Positions 49,318 to 56,468 of a stretch of DNA of 63,795 bases are shown one piece after another; within the stretch, counting starts at the first letter, position 1; each line of letters opens with the position of its first letter. The notes under the pieces are model-generated. The model made no database searches, was not told the DNA's origin, and saw only the letters and a program-made list of their open reading frames with translations. The stretch comes from Alphaproteobacteria bacterium. GTDB lineage: Bacteria; Pseudomonadota; Alphaproteobacteria; Micropepsales; Micropepsaceae. A program made the position numbers and the translations under genes. The stretch covers positions 1-63,795 of the forward strand of contig JAGWJY010000013.1 of assembly GCA_028865545.1 (NCBI GenBank). Reading direction: 5' to 3'.

Positions 49318-49911
49318 ATGATCCGTACGCCTCTTTCGTTTCTCCCCTATTTGCTGGCCGCCGTCATGGTTGCCGGGGGTTTTTTGTGGCATGAAGGCGA
49401 TATTGCGGCGGTCCGTATCCGGGCCCAAGGCGTGGCAGCCATCGGCGGCCCCTTTTCGCTGACCGACCAATACGGTGTTTCCCGCAATTCGGCCTATTTC
49501 CGCGGCCGCTTCATGTTGGTCTATTTCGGCTACACCTATTGCCCCGACATCTGTCCGACGACGCTGGCGGTTGTCGCGGATGCGCTTGGTAAATTGGGCA
49601 AATCGGCCGATCAGGTGGCGCCGATCTTTGTCACCCTCGACCCTGAGCGCGATACGCCGGGGGTGTTGAAGGCCTATTTAAAATCATTCGATCCGCGCTT
49701 TGTCGGACTGACGGGCAGTCCGAAAGCGATTGCGGAAGTGGCGCATGCTTATCGCGTCTATTACCGCGAGCATCCGTTGAAAGGTGGCGGTTATGCGCTG
49801 GATCACTCCAGCCAGATCTATCTGATGGGGCCGGACGGCAAATTCATCGCCGTTTTCGACGAAACACTGGGACCTGACGGACTCGCTGCCGCGCTCCGCA
49901 AATACCTTTAA
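49318..49911 (+). CDS. SCO/SenC/PrrC family copper protein
   Basis: A 197-residue membrane-anchored thioredoxin-fold protein that helps assemble the CuA site of cytochrome c oxidase and, in Rhodobacter, modulates RegB signalling. An N-terminal anchor (about 8-23) precedes the soluble domain. The copper ligands are visible: CPDIC (CxxxC) near residue 80 and the distal His in LDHSSQIYLMG. Its divergent placement beside regB is the classic cassette. Its stop overlaps the folD stop by four bases. Confidence 0.94.
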   Translation: MIRTPLSFLPYLLAAVMVAGGFLWHEGDIAAVRIRAQGVAAIGGPFSLTDQYGVSRNSAYFRGRFMLVYFGYTYCPDICPTTLAVVADALGKLGKSADQVAPIFVTLDPERDTPGVLKAYLKSFDPRFVGLTGSPKAIAEVAHAYRVYYREHPLKGGGYALDHSSQIYLMGPDGKFIAVFDETLGPDGLAAALRKYL

Positions 49912-50792
49912 ATCTTCGGAGCCGGCAAACCCAGCTGCGAAGCGGCCGCAATCAGTGTGTTGCGCATCAGGCAGATGATGGTCATGGCACCGACCCCACC
50001 CGGGACCGGCGTGATATGCCCGGCAGTTTTGAGGGCTTCGTCATAATCTACATCGCCGACCAGTTTCGTCTTTCCTCCGCCCGCATCCACCCGGTTGATG
50101 CCCACATCGATCACTGTGGCGCCGGGTTTCACCCAGTCGCCTTTCACAAACAACGGACGGCCGATGGCCGCCACCAGGATGTCGGCCCGGCGCGCCAGCG
50201 CAGGAAGATCACGGGTCTTCGAGTGCGCCATGGTGACGGTGGCGTTGGCAGCCAGTAGAAGCTGGGCAGCTGGCTTGCCGAACAGCAGCGAGCGGCCGAT
50301 TACCAACGCGTCCATGCCGACGATCTCCCCCAAGGTCTCCTTGAGCAGGATCATCACCCCCGCCGGCGTGCAAGACACCAGCTTGGCACGGCCGCTGAGC
50401 AATAATCCGGCATTGGTAGGGGTCAGCGCATCCACGTCCTTGGCTGGATCAAGGGTATCCAGCACCGCCTCTTCGCGGATCTGCTTGGGTAGCGGCAGTT
50501 GCACCAATATGCCGTGGACGGCTTTGTCGGCATTGAGCGCCCGGACCTCGGCCAGAACCTCGGCTTCGCTCGCCGTGCCTGGCAAATGCCGATGCACCGA
50601 CTTGAACCCGATCGCTTCCGCTGTCTTGTTCTTGTTGCGGACATAGACCTCGCTGGCTGGATCGTCCCCGACCAGTACCGTCGCCAGACCCGGCACCAGA
50701 CCATGTGCCGTCTTGTAGCGTGCGGTCTCCTCGGTCAGCCGCGCGCGCAACGCCACTGCGTGAAGTTTTCCGTCGATGATCGAGGCCGTCAC
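49908..50792 (-). CDS. folD: Bifunctional methylenetetrahydrofolate dehydrogenase/cyclohydrolase FolD
   Basis: Interconverts 5,10-methylene-, methenyl- and 10-formyl-tetrahydrofolate. 294 residues. Catalytic YVRNKNKTAEAIG (Tyr and Lys), QLPLPKQ, the NAD(P)-binding VIGRSLLFGKPAAQLL and the C-terminal TPVPGGVGAMTI signature are all present. The start is GTG overlapping the stop of the DUF167 gene (GTGA). Confidence 0.97.
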   Translation of the reverse strand: MTASIIDGKLHAVALRARLTEETARYKTAHGLVPGLATVLVGDDPASEVYVRNKNKTAEAIGFKSVHRHLPGTASEAEVLAEVRALNADKAVHGILVQLPLPKQIREEAVLDTLDPAKDVDALTPTNAGLLLSGRAKLVSCTPAGVMILLKETLGEIVGMDALVIGRSLLFGKPAAQLLLAANATVTMAHSKTRDLPALARRADILVAAIGRPLFVKGDWVKPGATVIDVGINRVDAGGGKTKLVGDVDYDEALKTAGHITPVPGGVGAMTIICLMRNTLIAAASQLGLPAPKI

Positions 50793-51106
50793 GGCGCATC
50801 TCCTAAAGCTTCAAGACGGGACGCCAAGGTGCCTGCTGGGCCCGCGATTTCAACCCGCTTCAACCGTGCCGTGCCGCCGGCTGAGATGCGGATCGCAGAT
50901 TTGGGTACCGACAGCACGTCGGCAAGAAGCTTGATCAGCGCCTTGTTGGCCTTGCCATCTTCGGGAACGGCACGCACGCGCGCCTTGAGGTAGGCCATGC
51001 CGTCGGCGCCGTTTATCCAACCCTCCACGACGTCGCGCCCGCCTTTTGGTGTCAAACGCAAGGCAAGGCTGACGCCGCCCCCGCCAAGACGCACGCGGGC
51101 CGCCAT
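50789..51106 (-). CDS. DUF167 (YggU) family protein
   Basis: A 105-residue protein. The family core VSLALRLTPKGGRDVVEGW, then LKARVRAVPEDGKANKALIKLLADVL and the SAGGTARLKRVEI segment are clear. The function of YggU-type proteins is unassigned. It lies between yggT and folD on the same strand with minimal gaps, a common alphaproteobacterial operon. Confidence 0.92.
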   Translation of the reverse strand: MAARVRLGGGGVSLALRLTPKGGRDVVEGWINGADGMAYLKARVRAVPEDGKANKALIKLLADVLSVPKSAIRISAGGTARLKRVEIAGPAGTLASRLEALGDAP

Positions 51107-51111
51107 TGGTG

Positions 51112-51405
51112 CTAAACCGCGAAGCGGAAAGCCACCCAGACGACCAGGCGCTGCAAGAACCAAATGCCGATCAAGACGAAAATCGGCGAAATGTCGATGC
51201 CGCTGAAAACCGGGATAACGCGGCGCACCTGGCGAAAGACCGGCTCGGTCAGCGCGTCGAGCACGCGGACGATGCTGCGAACGATATTGTTGTGCAGGTT
51301 GATGACATTGAAGGCGATGAGCCAGCTGGCCACCACGGCCGCAATCACCACCCACCAATAGAGCTGAAGCAGCAAAAGGATCAATTGCGAGATGGGATCG
51401 AGCAT
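51112..51405 (-). CDS. YggT family membrane protein
   Basis: A 97-residue protein with two YggT-type hydrophobic segments. Motifs are LLLLQLYWWVVIAAVVASWL near the start and the conserved LTEPVFRQVRRVIPVFSGIDISPIFVLI turn in the middle. YggT proteins are linked to osmotic or membrane stress in other bacteria. The start MLDPISQL is where the family begins. It is the first gene of the yggT-yggU-folD set and divergent from the tRNA-Ala promoter. Confidence 0.9.
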   Translation of the reverse strand: MLDPISQLILLLLQLYWWVVIAAVVASWLIAFNVINLHNNIVRSIVRVLDALTEPVFRQVRRVIPVFSGIDISPIFVLIGIWFLQRLVVWVAFRFAV

Positions 51406-51476
51406 CGGTATCGGGCGCTCCAGAAAGGACGGCCTGCGTTTTGCCAGCCTGGGCGGGTAACCGCAAGGTGCGGCGC

Positions 51477-51506
51477 TTGACAGCTTTGGGGGGCACTTCC
51501 TAGATA
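51477..51506 (+). promoter_or_regulatory. Promoter of tRNA-Ala
   Basis: TTGACA (51477-51482) is a perfect -35. TAGATA (51501-51506) follows after 18 bases. The predicted start near 51513 leaves a leader of about 50 bases before the mature tRNA. Confidence 0.65.
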
Positions 51507-51563
51507 CCGCCCCCATGCCCTGCTCCGCTCCGTTGGAGCCTTGCCGGGCGCCAAGCTTGGCTT

Positions 51564-51639
51564 GGGGCTGTAGCTCAGTTGGGAGAGCGCCTCGTTCGCA
51601 ATGAGGAGGCCAGCGGTTCGATTCCGCTCAGCTCCACCA
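51564..51639 (+). tRNA. tRNA-Ala (anticodon CGC)
   Basis: Full cloverleaf of 76 bases with encoded CCA. The acceptor stem GGGGCTG pairs with CAGCTCC (one G-U). The D-stem is GCTC/GAGC, the anticodon loop TTCGCAA reads GCG codons, and the T-stem AGCGG/CCGCT closes loop TTCGATT. Confidence 0.97.
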
Positions 51640-51724
51640 CCCTTTGCTGCTATGCAGCTTCGGGTGGCGCGGCATTTTTCCTGTGAAACGGCGAACGGTG
51701 TCGGCTGACGGTCGAAAGCCCCCT

Positions 51725-52927
51725 TCACTTCCCCACAACATATCTTACCCGCCAAAGGGTGTTTCCAGCGTCGTCCGCAATCAGCAGACTACCGTCTTTG
51801 GTGACGACAAGCCCTGCGGGCCGGCCCCAGACCTGGGGCGGCGAGGTATCGCCGTTCCGGAAGCCGGTGACGAAGTTTTCGTAACCATTCTCGGGCTTCC
51901 CGTCTTTGAACTTCACCGTCACAATCTTGTAGCCCGTCGGCTTGGCCGAATCCCAGGAACCATGCAACGCAATGAAGGCATCGCCCTTGTAGGATTCAGG
52001 GAACTGACTGCCTTCGTAGAACACCAAGCCGAGCGGCGCGGAGTGTGCTCGGAAAAGGACGTCCGGTACTTTCGCCTTGGCCACAAGATCAGGCCGTTTT
52101 TTGCCGAACACCGGATCTGGGTGAGGGCCGATATAGGCATAAGGCCAGCCGAAGAAATCGCCCTGACGGATTTGGGTGAAGTAATCCGGCGGTAATTCAT
52201 CGCCCAAGCCATCGCGTTCGTTGACGGTGACGTAGAGATCATTTGTACCAGGATAAAAAGCGATGCCTACCGGATTGCGGATGCCGCTGGCGAATGTCTG
52301 CAAATGACCGTCGGGCATCACTTTTTGCACGGTGGCGCGGGGATTGGGATCTTCAGCGACATTGCTCGCGCTGCCGATGGCGACATAAAGCGTGCCGTTC
52401 GGTCCGAAGGCGATGTCGCGCGTCCAATGATTGCCACGGCCGCCGAACGGATCCTTAGTCACCGCCGCGCGCGGTCCGGCGGTCAACCCGCCGTCCGCAT
52501 ACCCCACGCGCCAGACGGCGTTGAGATCGCCGACATATAGGGCTCCATCATGGAACGCCAAGCCGTGGGGCATGTTGAACCCAGTCGCGAAGGTCGAAAC
52601 CTGTTTGCCCCGCAGCAGCAACACCGAACCGGTGTGCGGCTCTGCCAGGAAGACGTCGCCGTTGGGCGCCAAAGCCATGAAGCGTGGCTCGTCGAGACCG
52701 GTGATATAGGGCTCGATCGTGAACCCTTTGGGGACTTCCGGAAGCGCGCCGGCCGGCCGCGGGATCACCGTGCTGTGGTTGTCGACACCCGGGGTCGCGT
52801 AAGGCTGCGGCATGTCCGCGGAAAGCACCTGAAAATGCTGGCCGGGATGGTCTGCGGCCGACGCTGCGGCACACAAAAGAGCCGCCGACGACAGCACTGC
52901 GAGACAAAGTCTGGCTTTTCCGTCCAT
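51725..52927 (-). CDS. PQQ-type sugar dehydrogenase family protein (periplasmic beta-propeller)
   Basis: A 400-residue secreted protein with a cleavable signal peptide (hydrophobic run then ASA near residue 24). It resembles the soluble glucose/sorbosone dehydrogenase (GSDH) six-bladed propeller: YITGLDEPRFMALAPNGDVFLAE, GNHWTRDIAFGPNGTLYVAIGS, and NPVGIAFYPGTNDLYVTVNERDGLGDELPPDYF. Homologues use PQQ and calcium to oxidise aldoses, but many members of this subgroup have unknown substrates. It is monocistronic, ending 85 bases from tRNA-Ala in convergent orientation. Confidence 0.87.
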   Translation of the reverse strand: MDGKARLCLAVLSSAALLCAAASAADHPGQHFQVLSADMPQPYATPGVDNHSTVIPRPAGALPEVPKGFTIEPYITGLDEPRFMALAPNGDVFLAEPHTGSVLLLRGKQVSTFATGFNMPHGLAFHDGALYVGDLNAVWRVGYADGGLTAGPRAAVTKDPFGGRGNHWTRDIAFGPNGTLYVAIGSASNVAEDPNPRATVQKVMPDGHLQTFASGIRNPVGIAFYPGTNDLYVTVNERDGLGDELPPDYFTQIRQGDFFGWPYAYIGPHPDPVFGKKRPDLVAKAKVPDVLFRAHSAPLGLVFYEGSQFPESYKGDAFIALHGSWDSAKPTGYKIVTVKFKDGKPENGYENFVTGFRNGDTSPPQVWGRPAGLVVTKDGSLLIADDAGNTLWRVRYVVGK

Positions 52928-53010
52928 GGGTTACCTTTCAATCCGTCCGCCGCTAACCTTCGCTTTACCATACCACGTTAAACCAACTGGGCTTCGCGAA
53001 AGCCAAAGTC

Positions 53011-53430
53011 ATGCGCCGTTCCGCAATACTTGCTTTTCTTGTCGCTTTTTCGTTCGCCCTGCCGGCCTACGCCGCCAGCGACAAGAAAGCGCCTGTGCAC
53101 AAGATCACGCAATCGCCGAGTTACGTCATGATCGATCCGATTTATACGACGATCATGGATGGCGACAAAATTGTGGGCATGCTGATGATCGGCATCGGCC
53201 TGGATATCCCCAATGCCAAGCTGCGCGCCGACGTCAACCAGGCGATGCCTGTGCTGCGCGATGTTTATGTCCGCAATCTGATGGAATTCACGGCGACATC
53301 GGTGAGACCCTGGCGACAGCCGGACGTGACCGCCATCGCCGACCGCCTGCAGCGCGTTACCGATCGCGTGTTGCGCCGCAAAGGCGCGCAGATTCTCCTC
53401 GCCCAGGTTGCGATGCGTCTCACGAAATAA
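53011..53430 (+). CDS. FliL-like periplasmic protein
   Basis: A 139-residue exported protein with a signal peptide ending at AYAAS (about residue 22). The mature part follows the FliL C-terminal pattern: a strand around YVMIDPIYTTI, then LMIGIGLDIPNAKLRADVNQAMPVLRDVYVRNL and a C-terminal helix-strand RRKGAQILLAQVAMRL. Real FliL is membrane-anchored near the flagellar stator; this copy is soluble and no flagellar genes are near. The assignment is by pattern only. Confidence 0.65.
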   Translation: MRRSAILAFLVAFSFALPAYAASDKKAPVHKITQSPSYVMIDPIYTTIMDGDKIVGMLMIGIGLDIPNAKLRADVNQAMPVLRDVYVRNLMEFTATSVRPWRQPDVTAIADRLQRVTDRVLRRKGAQILLAQVAMRLTK

Positions 53431-53456
53431 AAAGCGAGGCCCGGCTTCTCCGGACC
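53425..53456 (-). terminator. Terminator of the EF-hand gene
   Basis: On the minus strand, GGTCCGG/CCGGGCC (53450-53456 with 53438-53444, one G-U) closes a 5-base loop, followed after a few bases by TTTTTATTT. It lies 15 bases after the EF-hand gene stop and extends into the end of the convergent FliL-like gene. Confidence 0.65.
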
Positions 53457-53471
53457 CATGAAGACACCCTT

Positions 53472-54332
53472 TTAGGCGCTCGCGGTTGTCGTGGTCGTGG
53501 ATGCATTCTGGGCCAGCAAATCCAGAAGCGTCAGTATAGGCGACGTCGTGGTCGTGGCAGATGCGCTCTGTGCCTGTCCGGCGGATTCGAAAGCCTTGAT
53601 GGCCGAACTGAACTGGCTGGCCGAGATGCTTCCGCTGTTCTGCGAATCTAGAGCTGCAAAATCGGCACTGGCTTCGGACGCGGTGCCCCCAAGGCTTGTG
53701 ACGAAATTCGTGAACTCGGTGCTGTCCACCGTACCGTTGCCATTTGTATCCATTGCCTGGAGAAGCTGCGACGCCACATTGTCCGCCGAAGGCGGCCCGC
53801 CGTGATGGTGATGATGGCCATGCGGTCCGCTAGTGCCGCCGTTCTGCAGGTCGCTCGCCAATTGCGTCTGAGTGAGATTGCCCGAACTGTTCTGGTTGAG
53901 CGCGGAAAACAGCGCATCGGCCTGGGATTGTGTGCCGCCCTTGCTCTGTATGTATGACTCCATCTCGCTTTGGGAAATCGATCCGTCACCATCCGTGTCG
54001 ATGGCCGACATCAGATTGCTGAGGAGACCCGATGCAGGTGTCGTCGGTGACGAGGAACCTGCGGGGGATGCTGTGCTCGTCGCTGTCTGCGACGCGCTTG
54101 GATCGCTTTGCATCATCATCAACAGCCCCAGAATCTGGGCGCTCAGATCGCCTTTGCCGCTTCCCGTCAGCGAGGTGCTGTTCTGGGTTGCCGCGCTTGG
54201 AGATGTTGAAGAGGATGTACTGGAACTGGCTGGACTCGTCGCCGACGTGGCGCTGTCGAGCCGACTGAGCATGGACGCGAGAAGCTGGCTTGCATTGCCG
54301 GCTCCGCACGCCCCAATGCCGCCGATGGACAT
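53472..54332 (-). CDS. EF-hand calcium-binding protein with low-complexity linkers
   Basis: A 286-residue protein built from Ser/Thr/Ala-rich linkers and two EF-hand pairs. Loop 1 (DTDGDGSISQSE) and loop 3 (DTNGNGTVDSTE) keep canonical calcium ligands. Loops 2 (NQNSSGNLTQTQ) and 4 (DSQNSGSISASQ) lack the last acidic ligand and are probably weak. A His-rich stretch (HGHHHHHGGPP) separates the pairs. There is no N-terminal signal peptide; it begins SIGGIGACGAG. It resembles the XopAW-like EF-hand family seen in several proteobacteria, but no secretion system is nearby. GGTTACC precedes the ATG, so the start is uncertain; a longer start at 54410 exists. Confidence 0.75.
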   Translation of the reverse strand: MSIGGIGACGAGNASQLLASMLSRLDSATSATSPASSSTSSSTSPSAATQNSTSLTGSGKGDLSAQILGLLMMMQSDPSASQTATSTASPAGSSSPTTPASGLLSNLMSAIDTDGDGSISQSEMESYIQSKGGTQSQADALFSALNQNSSGNLTQTQLASDLQNGGTSGPHGHHHHHGGPPSADNVASQLLQAMDTNGNGTVDSTEFTNFVTSLGGTASEASADFAALDSQNSGSISASQFSSAIKAFESAGQAQSASATTTTSPILTLLDLLAQNASTTTTTASA

Positions 54333-54528
54333 GGGTAACCTCCAAATTGCCTTACGCGACGCTCCACAGACCAGTCTCAAAGCACGGCGCGTGCCTGTCG
54401 TGCGTTTCACACGCCGGGCGAAATCGGTGGTTAAGCAGAGGTTATTCCGGAAAATCTTGCGACAACTCGGGCATTCCTTGCCGCGACCGACGGATTTTCG
54501 GGCGGCAAAAGATGCTGTGGCGACGACA

Positions 54529-55317
54529 TCACATCGCCGAGATGCCGCCGTCGACTTTCAGCTCCGCGCCGGTGACGAATTTGGATTCGTCACTCGCGAG
54601 GTAGAGCACGGCATAGGCGATGTCGTCCGGCTCGCCTATCCGGCCCAGCGGAATCTGGCGTGCCAGCTTGGCGTAGGCTTCGTCCTTCCCGTGGCGTGCC
54701 ACCAACGGATCCAGAATCGGCGTCGCGATGAACACCGGATGCACCGAATTGGAGCGGATGTTATAGCCCTTCTTGGCGCAATGGAGCGCCACAGATTTCG
54801 ACAGATGGCGCACAGCCGCCTTGGCCGAGTTGTAGGCTGCCATGTTGTAGCCGGCGACGATCCCGGCAATCGACGAGATGTTGACGATAGAGCCGCCGAG
54901 GTTCGTGTCCTTGACGGTTTTCGCGATCAACGCGATGGCGTGCTTGCAGCCGAGGAACACGCCATCGAGATCAATGGCGTGCACCTGCCGCCATTCTCCC
55001 AGCGTGGTCTGCTCGAGATCCTTGGTCAGCCCGATGCCGGCGTTGTTGACCAGGACGTGAAGCCCGCCGAAGGCGCGCTCCGCATCGGCGAGCACCCGCT
55101 GCCAGTCTTCTTCGCTGGTCACATCATGTGTGAAAGCTACGGCTGTGCCCGGCCGCTCGGCGTTGATCGCGGCCGCCACCCCTTCTGCACCTTGCGCGTT
55201 GATGTCCGTCAGCACGACGCGCGCGCCTTCTTTCGCCAGCAGACGTGCCGCCGCTTCGCCCAGCCCCTGCGCAGCACCGGTAATCAACGCAATCTTTCCT
55301 GCAACGCGACCCATCAT
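54529..55317 (-). CDS. SDR family oxidoreductase (hydroxysteroid dehydrogenase-like)
   Basis: A classical short-chain dehydrogenase of 262 residues. The cofactor motif is ALITGAAQGLGEA (TGxxxGxG), then an Asp-ending second strand (VVLTDINAQG), suggesting NAD(H) preference. The NNAG segment is VLVNNAGIGLT. The catalytic Ser is in NISSIAGIVAGYN and Tyr-x-x-x-Lys in AAYNSAKAA. The C-terminal VTGAELKVDGGISAM is typical. It resembles cyclopentanol or 3-alpha-hydroxysteroid dehydrogenases; the substrate is not known. It starts 8 bases after the second SDR ends. Confidence 0.93.
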   Translation of the reverse strand: MMGRVAGKIALITGAAQGLGEAAARLLAKEGARVVLTDINAQGAEGVAAAINAERPGTAVAFTHDVTSEEDWQRVLADAERAFGGLHVLVNNAGIGLTKDLEQTTLGEWRQVHAIDLDGVFLGCKHAIALIAKTVKDTNLGGSIVNISSIAGIVAGYNMAAYNSAKAAVRHLSKSVALHCAKKGYNIRSNSVHPVFIATPILDPLVARHGKDEAYAKLARQIPLGRIGEPDDIAYAVLYLASDESKFVTGAELKVDGGISAM

Positions 55318-55324
55318 GGCGTCC

Positions 55325-56113
55325 TCATGCACTCTGGAGATAGTGCACAAGGCGCAGCACCACCGGCCGCGGCGAGAATGGCACCGACCACGCCATGAAG
55401 GTGTTCCTGAGACCCGTGACCTTTACCCGCCGGTTCGTCCTGAAGGCGCGATAGCCGAGTCTGGCGACTTTCGCCGCCGACATCTGCCCCATGCGCAACA
55501 ATCTAACCTTGTCTGTGCCGGCGCGCGTATGAAAATCACTTTCGGTTGCGCCGGGGCACAGGCACGAGACGTGGACGCCGGTACCGCGCGCTTCTTCCCA
55601 CAACGCCTCACTGAAGGAGAGAACGAAGGCCTTTGAAGCATAATAAATCGCCATGAAGGGACCTGGCTGGAAGGCGGCCGTAGACGCCACATTGAGCACG
55701 CCACCATGCCGTCTTTTCAACATACGCGGCCAATAGACGTGGGTCAGCTCGACCAGCGCCCGGATGTTGAGATCGATCATTCCGAGCTGTGATTTTGAAT
55801 CCGTGGCAGCAAAGGGACCGGCTTCGCCATAGCCCGCGTTGTTCACCAACACGTCGATAGGACGGTCACCAAGACGTGCGGCCAGCTCCGCACCTGCTCC
55901 GATGACCCCAAGATCACAGGGCATGACCGAAACCTGGGCGTGATATTGATTCGACATGCTGTCCGCGACGGCCTGCAGCTTGTCGCCCGACCGTGCCACG
56001 AGAACAAGATCGTAGCCGTCCTTCGCAAAGCAACGGGCAAGCTCAAGCCCTATCCCCCCGCTTGCTCCGGTGATCAGCGCGGTCTGGCCGGTGCCTTTTC
56101 GTTTGCGAGCCAT
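55325..56113 (-). CDS. SDR family NAD(P)-dependent oxidoreductase (DltE/YqjQ-like)
   Basis: A 262-residue classical SDR. The cofactor motif is ALITGASGGIGLELA, followed by the basic LVLVARSGDKLQ, which suggests NADP(H). VLVNNAGYGEAGPF, the catalytic Ser (NVASTAAFQPGPF) and Tyr-x-x-x-Lys (YYASKAFV) are intact. SCLCPGATESDF follows. This group is often called DltE-like short-chain dehydrogenase of unknown substrate. It is the first gene of the SDR pair. Confidence 0.92.
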   Translation of the reverse strand: MARKRKGTGQTALITGASGGIGLELARCFAKDGYDLVLVARSGDKLQAVADSMSNQYHAQVSVMPCDLGVIGAGAELAARLGDRPIDVLVNNAGYGEAGPFAATDSKSQLGMIDLNIRALVELTHVYWPRMLKRRHGGVLNVASTAAFQPGPFMAIYYASKAFVLSFSEALWEEARGTGVHVSCLCPGATESDFHTRAGTDKVRLLRMGQMSAAKVARLGYRAFRTNRRVKVTGLRNTFMAWSVPFSPRPVVLRLVHYLQSA

Positions 56114-56468
56114 GCGAGCCCCCCTGTTTCCACCGGAGCCTAGAGGTTCGCTTCACCCGCCCTCAAGCCTGCAACACCACCGAATTTCAAAGCTGACCAA
56201 ACGGATTCGCACCTTTTCCTGGGGGTTCCGTAATATCCGTTGGGGCGGTAGGTCCTGTGATGGGCAGCGACCGCCAGCCGATCTGCGGCGCCCCCTTTTC
56301 CGCCAGGGGTAGGGTCGTTGCGCCGTCGGCAAGCCATCTCGCCAAACCTGTTGCGATGCGTTTTTCTTGCCGGTCATAGTCAGGGTGACGCAAAGCTTCT
56401 TCCGCTTTGTCGCCCGACGCGTGATAAATTGACGGCGATAGGTGTGATCGCCCCGGATTGGGATAATT
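56114..56468. other. Intergenic region between SDR genes and the CHASE2 protein
   Basis: A 355-base stretch with no confidently assigned gene. A minus-strand frame from TTG 56393 to a stop at 56187 (68 codons, Pro/Gly-rich C-terminus) looks plausible in codon use but has no good ribosome site, so I do not call it. The region must hold the divergent promoters of the SDR pair and the CHASE2 gene; GGGA lies just upstream of the latter's ATG at 56469. Confidence 0.35.
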
